Assembly (NCBI GenBank): GCA_019279435.1
Contig: JAAALK010000287.1
Location: forward strand, 69,257,144 to 69,321,143
Origin: Zizania palustris
Taxonomy: Eukaryota > Streptophyta > Magnoliopsida > Poales > Poaceae
Direction of reading: 5' to 3'
DNA length: 64,000 bases
The notes below the pieces were generated by a model. The model was not told the origin of the DNA and made no database searches. It was given only the letters and a program-made list of their open reading frames with translations. Below are positions 31,301 through 40,911 of this stretch, in pieces; within the stretch, counting starts at the first letter, position 1; every line of letters starts with the position of its first letter. The position numbers and the translations under genes are program-made.

Positions 31301-33313
31301 TGTAGGACCGAAAGTAGCGACCAGAGGGGGGGGTGAATGGGCGCCTTAGAAAATTCTTTCGAATCAATGGCCTGTTCCCAATACCCAACGCTCCTCAAAA
31401 GACCAAACAGCAGAAAATAAACAGAAGGCCTAAGCTTAAGGGTATCTAACCTAGAAGCAACTGATGTCAAACAGAGAACTATTAAACAAGTGCAACTAGG
31501 CAGATGAACACTGTGTAACAGGCCTAAATTTCTCAACGAAATGATCTAAGTACATGTAAGGTGAAATGAGAAGTTACTGTCCAAATTTGTCTCCTGTTCA
31601 GAACTTGGCGAAGCCTGCTTCGCCAGTCGAGGTCTGCTTCGGAGATGTTTGTCGAAGACTGCTTCGCTTGTCGAAGCCTGCTTCGGAGGTTGGTGACGTA
31701 GCCTGCTTCGGAGGTTAATTGCGAAGCATGTCGAAGATGTCGAAGGTGTTTTGATCTAGCCTAGTTCGAAGTGGCAAGATGCGAAGTATGTTTCGAGGCG
31801 AAGTATGACAGAGCCGGAGCCTGCTTCGAAGTATGTACTTCGAAGGCAAGGCTTCGGACACAGCTTCGAATGGAGCACTGCGAACCAAAAACCTCGAACA
31901 GGAAACTTCGAATACAACACACAGACGGACTACCTTCGAACAAAGAAGCGAAGCCTGTCACACGACAGAGGCACCAAAACCGAAGCCTACACACTACCTT
32001 CGAAAAGAATAACCTTCGAAATGGGAAGCGAAGGTTGACACGCCACAGAAAACCAAAGCGAAGTCTAGCAAAACAACAAGCTTCGAAACCAACTTCGAAA
32101 TCTATCGAAGTATGGACTTCGAACAGCTAGAGCCGAAGTACCTTCGCACTGTCGTTCGAAGTATGCGATGCTGTCCGTTCAAAGAGTACTTCGAAAACTA
32201 GCAACACAGAACACAAAACAAGGTTCGAAGATTGAAACGAAGCCTTCGAGTATGGTCGGTTCGAAGCCTGCCTCACGGAGCTGAGGGGCTTCGAACAGAG
32301 AGGGGGCTTCGCCAGAAAACAGCCAGAAAAGTTGCTAGAGTCTGCCAACTTCGATCAAAAAGCTGCGCAATAGAAGGTAAAAAGCTGGCAGAGAGTACTG
32401 TAGCTACAGTGTAGTAGTACTACTTGCAACAGCAAGAACTAGTACTACTTGCGTGAAGAACACAAGCAACCGAAGCCAACCGAAGCCTCAAAAATCATGA
32501 GAAAACTTGTTGTGCAGAAGAAATTAAGCCATTAAAAAACCTTTGATGTTGTTGCACACGTGGAAGAGAAACTCCACTTCAATAATAAATGCAAAACAGC
32601 AACAAACAGGGGCAAGAACTCCTGGCGGCTCAAGCAGGAGTAAAAGAGGAGAGAGGCAAGGCAAGAGACAAAAAGTGACCCAATAGAGTGGAATAGATTT
32701 CAGCCAAAAAAGGGTACCCAAACCCTAGGGATTGGGGTCCTATTTATAGGCACCCAACACTAGGAATATTCCTCCTGCCCCTTAGGGTTTTTACAGACGC
32801 AAGAATAAAGGAAAAGACTCTACTGCCCTTAGGTATTTTTACAAACACGACTGACTGACTGTGGGCCTAGAGTTACAGATGACTTATCCGGAAGCTCAGC
32901 TTTCGTAGCGACTACGGCTTCTCTTCTGGACAGTCGGATACAAGATCAACGGTTGTCAGTTTTGCGCTGAAACTGACAAAGCCTCCACCAGCTTTGCACC
33001 AGGTACCCGGATTGGGCCGGCCCGACCCCGCAGCTATCTCAGCCCGGCAATCGCTCACCGCCCGTGTACCTGAGTCAGTCCTGGTCAACAGCCCAGTGGG
33101 TCTTCTACTGCTTCTGGCCCATGCACCCGGATTGGGCCAGCCCGACTTCGCAGCCTCCTCTGCCCGACAGTCGCTCGCTGCCCGTGTACCTGAGTCGCAC
33201 GCGGCCCATGAAACAGCAGATCTCTTCTCTTCTTCAGTCCTCGTTGACTATCGTTGACAATGACTCATCACTTCTAGAGCCATGAGGCCCACGCTATTCA
33301 GCATGGCTCCTCA
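31301..33313 (-). repeat. CopiaC 5' LTR
   Basis: It is 2,013 bp with the same termini and the same short spurious frames as 21947-23961. The only difference noticed is a G-run at about 31326 that is two bases shorter. Confidence 0.95.
32741..32748 (-). promoter_or_regulatory. TATA box, CopiaC 5' LTR
   Basis: TATAAATA on the minus strand in GCCTATAAATAGG, the likely promoter of the CopiaC genomic RNA. Confidence 0.7.
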
Positions 33314-33318
33314 GCGGA

Positions 33319-33766
33319 CCGTACCTTGGAGGCTCTTCAGGGTACGCTAGAGTACTTCGGCACCATGTGCCCTTCGTCTTCTACTGCGACCCACGAGCCC
33401 CTTGACCGAAAGCTGACGAGGATCCAAGTCGCTTCGTCGTTGATGAAGAACTCCGGCATTCGGTACGGAGAGATTTCCGGACAGTGTGCCGGCATCGGGG
33501 TTCTTTGTCATCTTGAATCTCTTCGGATCCCCCTTGGCTCAGTCGGGGGTTCGTCTCCTGGAGGCTTCGCAGACAACGACTTGCTGCGGCCATCTTCGGA
33601 GGTGGCTTTGGCCTGGGAAGCCTTCCGGTCGACCTGGAAGACGGACCATAAGGTCGCAGCTAAGGCTTGGATTGACGAGGCCCGTCGGCAGAAGCAAGCG
33701 AATACAAAGCCACCACTTCCTGCTTCGCCAGCCCCTTCGATTCCTGCTCTACCAACTGACCCGCAG
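33319..33766 (+). pseudogene. Antisense gene exon 4, second part (after CopiaC)
   Basis: After the duplicated gcgga the interrupted codon is completed (GA|C) and the frame runs RTLEALQGTLEYFGTMCPSS to ARRQKQANTKPPLPASP. The segment with SLMKNSGIRYGEISGQCAG and DNDLLRPSSEVALAWEAFR is predicted helical. The frame would stop at 33770-33772 if the CAG|GTCTAG donor at 33767 is not used. Confidence 0.65.
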
Positions 33767-33873
33767 GTCTAGCCACTTAGGGTTACTATGTACATGAAGC
33801 CTTGTAAAGCCTCTTTTTATTAATGAAAAAGTTATAAACAAGAACTTGTCTTGGGTGTTCTATTCTTTTTTAG

Positions 33874-34341
33874 GTTTTGTCATGCCCTTCGAGCCCTGAC
33901 TTCGAACTTTTGGAAAATACCGACGAGCTCCGAAAGGAGTGGGCAAACCTCGAGGGCTTGAGGCCTTACCGCCGCTCCCGTTTTTCTGTTCCTCATGGAG
34001 ACGGAGGAGAGATCACCCTTGAAGTTTGTCGGGATGTCTTAGCTTATATTAAAGAGGAAGAGAAGGCGGAGGGATCTTCGTCGTTTGAACCTATTGACTG
34101 GTTCGACTCGGAGTACCGGGCCGAAGACCCTGCGAAGGCTGACTCCGAAAGGCTCCTGACATGGGCCGAGCTTCAAGAGGAGCAGAAGAAACTGCGAGCC
34201 TCGAAGAAGAAGAGAAGCACCCGAACTAAAAGGACAACTTCGGCGGCTTCGAGCTCCGAAGGGCAAAGTAGCCGTAGAGGTAGCTCTAGGGGCCGAAAAG
34301 GTCTCCGATTTTACCTAGGCTTAGACACAAATTTCTCTTGA
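33874..34341 (+). CDS. Antisense gene exon 5, or a separate small ORF
   Basis: A strong pyrimidine tract (TTCTATTCTTTTTTAG) ends at 33873. From there a phase-0 frame reads LSCPSSPDFELLENTDELRKEW to SRRGSSRGRKG and stops at 34339-34341. Charged helical sequence and a Lys/Arg/Ser tail are visible. It joins exon 4 in frame if the intron 33767-33873 is real; its donor GTCTAG is not a consensus donor. No ATG starts this frame close to its 5' end, which favours the spliced reading. Confidence 0.55.
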   Translation, partial: VLSCPSSPDFELLENTDELRKEWANLEGLRPYRRSRFSVPHGDGGEITLEVCRDVLAYIKEEEKAEGSSSFEPIDWFDSEYRAEDPAKADSERLLTWAELQEEQKKLRASKKKRSTRTKRTTSAASSSEGQSSRRGSSRGRKGLRFYLGLDTNFS

Positions 34342-34543
34342 TGTAAAAGTATAATAATTTAATGTGGAATGCTTCGAAAGTATGCTGTGTGGCTCCTATC
34401 CTCTGACCCCCCTTGTGGGTGGCGGAGCCTTTACTATAGAGAAGGGTTCGCTAGGCACAATGAATCTCCGAACAACCGCATGCTTCGAATTTGTACTTAT
34501 CATTTGTATTTTTAGTTCGCTTCCGAAGACTAAAAACTTGTTT

Positions 34544-35173
34544 GGATCCTAACAAGCCGGAGCCTGGAAACCAAAGGGTGGCCACCTTCGGCTCTTTTAC
34601 AGACACTTCGCACCCGGAGGCCGAAAGTCTGTTTTTCTTTAAAGTCCTTAGACTCTTCTACGGATCCTAACAAGCTGGAGCCTGGAATCCGTAGGTTGGC
34701 CACCTTCAGCTCTTTTACAGACACTTCGCACCTGGAGGCCGAAAGTCTGTTTTTCTTTAAAGTCCTTAGACTCTTCTACGGATCCTAACAAGCCGGAGCC
34801 TGGAATCCGTAGGTTGGCCACCTTCGGCTCTTTTACAGACACTTCGCACCCAGAGGCCGAAAGTCTGTTTTTCTTTAAAGTCCTTAGACTCTTCTACGGA
34901 TCCTAACAAGCCAGAGCCTGGAATCCGTAGGTTGGCCACCTTCAGCTCTTTTACAGACACTTCGCACCCGGAGGCCGAAAGTCTGTTTTTCTTTAAAGTC
35001 CTTAGACTCTTCTACGGATCCTAACAAGCCGGAGTCTAGAATCCGTAGGTTGGCCACCTTCGGCTCTTTTACAGACACTTCACACCCGGAGGCCGAAAGT
35101 CTGTTTTTCTTTAAAGTCCTTAGACTCTTCTACGGATCCTAACAAGCCGAAGCCTGGAATCCGTAGGTTGGCA
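34544..35173 (-). repeat. 118-bp tandem array in the Tat element
   Basis: GGATCCTAACAAGC starts at 34544, 34662, 34780, 34898, 35016 and 35134, exactly 118 bp apart, giving five full units and about 40 bp of a sixth. Units differ by a few substitutions; the first is the most divergent (ggaaaccaaagggtgg). The array lies between the stop of the antisense gene and the end of pol, which is the 3' untranslated region of the element's genomic RNA. Repeating 64-codon frames on the minus strand are artefacts of the array. Confidence 0.95.
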
Positions 35174-35360
35174 ACGGAGCCTTTGAACCAATGGTTCGAA
35201 GGCAGCTGCCTGGGTCTTGAGAAAAATGCTTGGCTCTACAAGCATCTCTGTCCTCCTAATGCGTCCATCAGGAGTAAGGGATATTCGAAGAGCAAACAAA
35301 ATTCGACCCTTATCTTTATTCATAGAAAGGAAAGTTTTTACAAGTGATTACAAGGGGCCC

Positions 35361-36251
35361 CTAAGCAAAATAACGCTTAAGGTGCTCCGCATGCCATGCA
35401 TGCTTCAACTCTTGTCCTTCTAAATTGGCTAATTTAAACGACCCGAGGCGTCCTGAGCATAAGATAACATATGGTCCTTCCCATTTGTTTCCTAGCTTCC
35501 CTGGAGCTATTACACTTCGCAACACTAGATGACCAGGCTTTAACTCATTTAGCTTTACCTTCGGGTCATACCATGTTTTGGTGTGGTCCTGGTACTTAGT
35601 CAAGTTGGCGACAGCTCGAAGCCTTGTTTCTTCTGATAAATCCAGCGAAGTGCTCCTGTCATCTTCGTCCCCAGGTTGAATTACGCGAAGCGATCCACCT
35701 CTGAGCTCCGTAGGAGTCATGGCCTCATCTCCGAAGAGCAATCTAAATGGTGTGAAACCTGTTGACCTAGTCTGAGTGGTTCGAACGGACCACAAGATTT
35801 TGGGGAGCTCTTCGACCCACAGCCCCTTGGCCAATCCAACAATTCGGCGATTCAGCCCAGAGAGGATGTTCCCGTTGGCTCGCTCAACGGCTCCGTTGGA
35901 CTGTGGATGTCGCACTGCCGCGAAGCATAGCTTAATGCCCAGTTCTTCACAAAATGTTTGGAAGGCGTCAGCCACGAACTGGGTTCCATTATCCACCGTC
36001 AACTCTCTTGGAACTCTGAACCTGCATATAACATTTTGCCAGAAAAATTTTTGGACGTTCCTCGAGGTGATAGCTGTTAATGGCTCTGCTTCAATCCATT
36101 TTGAGAAATACTCGATTGCCACTACCGTGAATTTCAAGCCTCCTTTTGCCACTGGGAAAGGGCCTATGAGGTCCATGCCCCATCTAGCCATGGGCCATAC
36201 TGGGGCAATAACTTGAAGCTGAGTTGGCGGGCGATGGCTCCGTCTGCCCAT
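35361..36251 (-). pseudogene. Tat integrase core and C-terminus
   Basis: This is an open frame of 296 codons. The catalytic core starts WGMDLIGPFPVAKGG, then DNGTQFVADAFQ and PQSNGAVERANG carry the remaining acidic residues. The C-terminal GPY/F-type sequence is ELKPGHLVLRSV ... KLGNKWEGPYVI. It ends HAEHLKRYFA at 35361, just downstream of the 118-bp array. An in-frame TAG at 36252-36254 separates it from the zinc-binding N-terminal part, so the copy is broken although the domain itself reads through. Confidence 0.88.
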
Positions 36252-36254
36252 CCA

Positions 36255-37232
36255 CTAGCAGCCTTGGCATGTTCGAACCAGTTCCTCCGCATCTCTTACT
36301 ATAGTCAGCCAATAAAATCCTTGCCGAAGCGTCTTGCCTGCTAGCGCTCGAGGGGCTAAATGACCTCCGCACAGGCCTTCGTGGATATCTCGAAGTATGT
36401 CTTCACCTTCGGGCTGTGAGATGCATCTAAGTAGGGGTGAACACACTCCAGCTTTGTATAATATTCCATCAATAATTTTGTAATTTCGAGCTCTAGCTTG
36501 CAATCTTCGGGCTTCGGGGCCTTCGGGAGGGTCCATGCTACTTTGCAACGTGTTCATAATCGGAGCCCGCCAATCTGTAATTGGAATGCACAGTACCTTC
36601 GAAGAAGGTATTTGAACAGCTGCTGGTTGCGCTAGCTCTTCGTAGAAAACACCCTCCGGGAGGTCCACCGCCTCTGCTGCAGCCTTTGCAAGAATATCTG
36701 CAAGTTGGTTCTCTGCCCGAGGGATACTTCGAACTGTAAATCCTTTGAATGTTGCTTCGGCCTTGCGGACTTCTTCAAGGTATTGTGCGAGATGTGGGTT
36801 CTTTGCTTGAAAACTTTTATCAACATGCCCTGCGACGACTAGGGAGTCTGTTTTAATCACTATTCTTGCCGCTCCAAGCGCTTTAGCCTTTCGGAGGCCT
36901 AGCAATACTCCTTCATACTCGGCAATGTTATTAGTGGTTCTGAAGTTAAGCCTCGCAGAATACATGGCCTTCTGCCACGATGGTGATATGATGACGGCCC
37001 CTGCTCCGGCACCTGATGCTTGATAAGCTCCGTCAGAAAATATTGTCCAAAAACCTTCGGAGGGTTCTTCCGGGGCCCAAATAGCAGGTGGAGTCCACTC
37101 TGCTACGAAATCTGCTATAATTTGAGATTTAATAGCTGTTCTCGCCGTGAAGGAGATTCTGAAGGGTGCCAGCTCGACCGCCCATTTTCCAATCCTGCCC
37201 CGTAGAATCTTTGTTTCGGAGCATATCCCCAA
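36255..37232 (-). pseudogene. Tat second (RVT_3/archaeal-type) RNase H and integrase zinc finger
   Basis: An open frame of 325 codons carries FWTIFSDGAYQASGAGAGAV, NNIAEYEGVLLGLRKA, IKTDSLVVAGHV and RAENQLADILAKAAAE: the D, E, D, D pattern of an RVT_3-type RNase H. The integrase N-terminal H2C2 finger follows (DIHEGLCGGHLAPRAL ... CQGC). Together with the separate RNase H at 37129-37494 this gives two RNase H domains, diagnostic of the Tat lineage. The frame ends at the TAG at 36252. Confidence 0.88.
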
Positions 37233-37494
37233 GAGGATACGATGTAGGGACGATCAGGTTATGCGCCAAGAAATAATGCCTCAGCTTTCGCGAGGCCATT
37301 ACTAGGGCATAAGCAAACTTCTCAAGCTCGGAGTAGCTGACTTTAGCTCCGGATAATGCCTCCGACACAAAATACACTGGGTTTTGGACTAGCTTTTCTT
37401 TAAGCTCAACTTCCCGGACCAATACTACGCTCACCGTTGAGCTTGTTGCTGCAAGATAAAGGAGCAGTGTTTCTTCTAGGAGGGGAACGGTCAA
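37129..37494 (-). pseudogene. Tat first (retroviral/gypsy-type) RNase H
   Basis: LLYLAATSSTVSVVLVRE, NPVYFVSEALSGAKVSYSELEK and ALVMASRKLRHYFLAHN match the usual gypsy RNase H following RT. A frameshift near 37200-37230 shifts the reading into the next frame (GRIGKWAVELAPF). Between 37495 and 37540 the link to RT (DIKAYLGRL) is in another frame. Confidence 0.8.
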
Positions 37495-37539
37495 AATTGA
37501 TAATCTTCCGAGGTATGCCTTTATATCATCGAAGCTCTT

Positions 37540-38166
37540 CTAGCACTCTGATGTCCACTGAAAGCATTCGGACCCCTTTAGTGCTTTGAAAATTGGGAGG
37601 CTTCGCTCTGCTGGCCTGGCCAGGAACCTGCTAAGAGCTGCAAGCCTTCCTGCTAGCTTCTGAACTTGCTTCAAATTCTCTGGTGGAGCCATCCTTTGTA
37701 GTGCGCTTATCTGTGTTGGGCTAGCTTCGATTCCCCTGCTCGAAACTAAGTACCCTAGCAGTTCTCTTGCTTGTGCCCCGAATATACATTTTTCTGGATT
37801 GAGGCGTACTCCACATGCTCGGAGGCTCTCAAATGTTTCAGCTAGATCTAGGCTATGCTGGTGCTTTTGAGCACTTTTTATTACAATATCATCCATATAG
37901 GCCTCGACATTCCGGTCTATCTGATGACCTAGAGCCTTAGCTATTAAACGAGAAAAGGTGGCTCTGGCATTCCGCAGCCCAAAAGGCATTCTTACATACA
38001 AAATACTCTGGAAGGAGTTATAAAGCTTGTCTTGGCTTCGTCTTCGCGTTTCAGCCATACTTGATGATATCCGGAGTAAGCGTCGAGGAAACTTAGCAAT
38101 TCGGACCCGGCTATGGAATCTACCAACTGATCTATTCGGGGCATCAGGTAGGGGTCTCGCGGGCAT
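37540..38166 (-). pseudogene. Tat reverse transcriptase, catalytic half
   Basis: From about 38010 downward it reads YVRMPFGLRNARATFSRLI, then the catalytic AYMDDIVIKS, LNPEKCIFGAQARELLGYLV and the thumb/connection block LKQVQKLAGRLAALSRFL. The first part of this open frame (38166 to about 38015) is out-of-frame shadow. The true coding sequence enters from the preceding frame by a 1-nt shift at about 38005-38020. Confidence 0.85.
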
Positions 38167-39641
38167 GCTTTATTTAATGAAGTGAAATCAATACACATGC
38201 GCCATTTGTTATAGTCCTTCTTCCTTACAAAAACAGGGTTAGCCAACCACTCGGTATGGGCTACTTCCCTAATGATGCCAGCTCTTAACAATTTTTCTAC
38301 TTCGGTTTTGGCGAGGCTTGCCCTTTCTACTGACAGCTTGCGGAGCCCCTGGCGTACTGGCCTGGCCTTCGGGTTGACGAGCAAACTATGCTCAATGATG
38401 CTTCGATCGACCCCGGTGATGTCTTCGTCAGTCCAAGCAAATACGTCTAGATTTCTCCTGACGACTTCTTCTAACGAGGCAGCTATTTCCGGGGATAGCC
38501 CCTTGCCGAACTGTACTGGGTACTCTTTGCCATCTTTTGAAATTATTCTTGTCTCCACCTCACCCTCTGGGCTTGGCTTGAGCGATGATCCCTTCGGAGG
38601 GTTTGAGGTCTCCGGCACTTCTTTGACGCTTTCCGCCACATTATGCACTTGCCGGGGGTCCATCGGCTGCCCATGGCCATACTCTGTCCTCCGGGCTACA
38701 GCTTGGTTTCCTGAAATAGTAAGCACCCCACCTTGCGTGGGCATTTTGAGACAAAGGTAATTGTGGTGTGCTATAGCCCCGAACTGGTTCAATATCCCTC
38801 GGCCGAAGATAGCGTTGTAAGCATAAGGGGAGTCGACGACGTCGAAGATCACTTCTTCTACTCGGGCCAAAGGCCCCTCTCCGAAGGCAACCTCGAGGCC
38901 TATCTGGCCGAGGGCATCGAGAGGCGGTCCTGAGAACCCTTGAAGCGGCCGGGCTGTTGGAAGTAAATGCTTCCGAGGTATGCACATCTGATCGAAGGCC
39001 TGGACAAAGAGTATGTCCGCGGAGCTCCCGCCATCTACCAGGATCCTTCGGACTTCTACTCCTGCTATATCAGCAGAGATGACCAATTGGTCAGCATGGG
39101 GGAACTTCACCCCCGCAGCATCACTGGCTGTGAACGAGATGGGCACGTGGGACCATTCTGGCATCCCTTCGGCGGAACTCGAGGTCCCAATGTGCCCGAC
39201 CTCGCGAACATACTCACGCCGTTGCCTTTTGGACATGCTGCCAAGTGTCCCCCCTCCGGAGATGGGTAGGACTACCCTCTTGCCATGGTCCTGCGGGTCT
39301 TCTTGCTTTGGTGGTGGCATAATGTTGGCCACCGGCAGCCACATGGGGGCTTCAGGGGCACCGGCTCGGGCTACAGCTTGCACAGGCTCCGAGCGTGCCG
39401 ATGGTGGGGCTCGATCCGAAGCACCCCGCCCCGTACTTCGTCCTAGGTATTCACCCCGAAGGGTTAACACCGACTTGCAGTCCTTCGTGTCATGGCTCCT
39501 ATTATCGCCATGCACGCAGCAGAAAAAACTCTGGCGCCTGCCAAGCACTCTCTCTTGAGGCTTCAGTGTTCCAGCCCTGAAGTTCTGCGCCTGCTGGAAA
39601 TTGGCAGGTGCCTTCGGGACAGACGGTGCAATGCTTAGCAC
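37992..39641 (-). pseudogene. Tat gag end, protease and RT start
   Basis: A 549-codon frame holds a zinc-knuckle-like CCVHGDNRSHDTKDC, a protease with ILVDGGSSADILF as active site (D-G-G-S), and the RT fingers. The RT part is DVFAWTDEDITGVDRSIIEH, then WLANPVFVRKKDYNKWRMCIDFTS and LLSFLDAYSGYHQV. It ends at a frameshift after KTSFITPS. In an active element the protease would process Gag-Pol and RT would copy the RNA. Confidence 0.88.
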
Positions 39642-40704
39642 CTCCGACCAGAAATGCTTCTTCCCCCACTTGTACTCGTTGAAGCGGTTCTCTTGTGGAG
39701 GTTGCAGAGGAGCGGAGGCTTCGGGCTCCCTTTTGACTTTCGGAGGGTGGGCGATGGTGCTTCAGCTCGCCGAAGATAGCCTTCCTCCGCCTTGGCATAC
39801 TGTTCGAAGTATGCCATGAGCTGTGCCACAGACGTCACCGGCTTTCGATGGAGTTTGCTGAGGAGGTCGGGGTTCAGCACCCCTTCGCGGGCAGCATCAA
39901 CTACCGAAGAGGTAGACAGGCCCTTGATCTGTGACTTGGTGTGGGCAAAGCGCGTGAAGTACTCCCGGAGGGTTTCTCCCACCCACTGCTTTACCTGGAA
40001 CAAACTTCCTGTGGACATTGGGGCCACGAAGGTGCCTTGGAAGTTGCTCACAAATTTCTTCTTCAGCTGCTCCCAGGAACTGATCGATCCTGGTTTTAGG
40101 GACTAGAACCAGCGGAGTGCCACACCTTCGAGGGCGAGGGGGAAGCATTTTGCCATAGTGCTTCGCACCCCTCCACTCGCTTCTATTGCTAGGGCGTAAG
40201 AGCGGGTGAACTCTCCGGGTCTGACCCCCCAGAGTACTTGTGTAGTTTCGAGGCCTTGAATCTGGGGTCGAAAGGCACTCTCTGCAAATCCGAATGTAAT
40301 GGAGACTCATTATCGAAGGATGCATTCTCGGCTTCCTCCGGGACATGGATAACTTCTAGGGGATTGTGGGTACCACCGTCTTGAGGCCCTCCTGGAGTTT
40401 CGGTGGAAGCTTGAGTGCGGAGGCGATCGGCGGCCTCTTGCCTCCACCTGGATACCTCCTCCTGAAGCCTGGCTAGCTGCATAGCCTCGGTTTCGGGAGG
40501 GCCTTCGTCTTCGTCGGAGGGCACTTCTGGGTCTCGGCTAGCTGCGTAGTCGGTCTGAAGCACTGTAGGAGGAGCTAGAGGGCCCCGGGGCGCTCGACGC
40601 CCAGCAGTCTCGGCGGGAATCACCGGATTAGTCGAGGGTCCGGCTCCTGTGGTCCGAGGGGACCTTCGGAGAGGACCCGAAGCCTGACTTCGCTTCGGGG
40701 GCAT
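39635..40704 (-). pseudogene. Tat Gag (frameshifted)
   Basis: The ATG at 40704 opens MPPKRSQASGPLRRSPRTTG with a Pro/Ser-rich N-terminus and a short coiled coil (TEAMQLARLQEEVSRWRQ). The retrotransposon-gag core is in another frame (FQVKQWVGETLREYFTRFAH, QLMAYFEQYAKAEEGYLRRAE at 40051-39635), so at least two frameshifts lie between 40200 and 39635. It would have been the particle protein. It overlaps nothing from the antisense gene, which lies at the other end of the element. Confidence 0.8.
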
Positions 40705-40893
40705 AGCTAGCCACGAAGAGGTCTTGGAGACGGAGGACTTCGAACGACTCGAGGGGTCGAGTGAAGGCCTTCGGGCTGCACTAAGAAGCCCTTAACTGAA
40801 GGGTGCGCGGAATCTTGAGACTCCGAGGCTCCCTCCATAAGTACTCTTCGAAGTGCAGTCAGCAGCAGAGAACAAGCTTTTAGAACTTGGGTC

Positions 40894-40910
40894 CCCATGG
40901 ACGGCGCCAA
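40894..40910 (-). other. Primer-binding site of the Tat element
   Basis: On the minus strand TGGCGCCGTCCATGGGG begins 1 nt after the 5' LTR. Its first nine bases match the complement of the 3' end of plant tRNA-Asp; the rest is diverged, so the primer tRNA is not certain. Confidence 0.65.
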
Positions 40911-40911
40911 C

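Larger units (their letters stand above)
21947..33313 (-). mobile_element. CopiaC: young, nearly intact Ty1/copia element
   Basis: It is 11,367 bp, with LTRs at 31301-33313 (5') and 21947-23961 (3') and a perfect TSD gcgga at 21942-21946 and 33314-33318. The LTRs have the same length except for a G-run (10 versus 8) and no other difference was noticed. The primer-binding site matches initiator tRNA-Met. Gag (about 916 codons) and Pol (about 1,065 codons) are both fully open. The long Gag, long LTR and 1.3-kb post-pol region fit the SIRE/Maximus lineage. It is the youngest insertion here and possibly competent to move. Confidence 0.95.
19172..34341 (+). pseudogene. Multi-exon antisense gene of the Tat element (Transposase_28-like N-terminus plus coiled coil)
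   Basis: Five exons are inferred: 19172-20066, 20145-20801, 20881-21443, 21519-21946 joined across CopiaC to 33319-33766, and 33874-34341. The introns (20067-20144, 20802-20880, 21444-21518, 33767-33873) are GT...AG and every join keeps the frame, giving about 1,152 codons. Residues about 60-295 resemble the 'putative gypsy type transposon' family (PF04195). Residues about 300-420 are basic and Ala/Ser/Pro-rich. Exon 4 is heptad-like coiled coil, and exon 5 ends in a Lys/Arg/Ser tail. This copy has in-frame stops at 21765-21767 and 21828-21830 besides the CopiaC insertion. The function is unknown. Antisense extra ORFs are known in Tat elements such as maize Grande; the intron structure here is my reading. 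Confidence 0.72.

Noticed and set aside
34530..35078. Four similar 64-codon minus-strand frames in a row, at first sight a duplicated small-protein family
   Set aside because: They are spaced exactly 118 bp and are simply the 118-bp tandem array read in one frame; neighbouring frames overlap, and there is no independent start or promoter.
34544..35173. CRISPR-like regular array
   Set aside because: The whole 118-bp unit is repeated without unique spacers, inside a plant retrotransposon.
39013..39558. Plus-strand frames of 100-180 codons opposite Tat gag-pol
   Set aside because: They are antisense shadows of the well-supported protease/gag frame; no motif and no splice logic.
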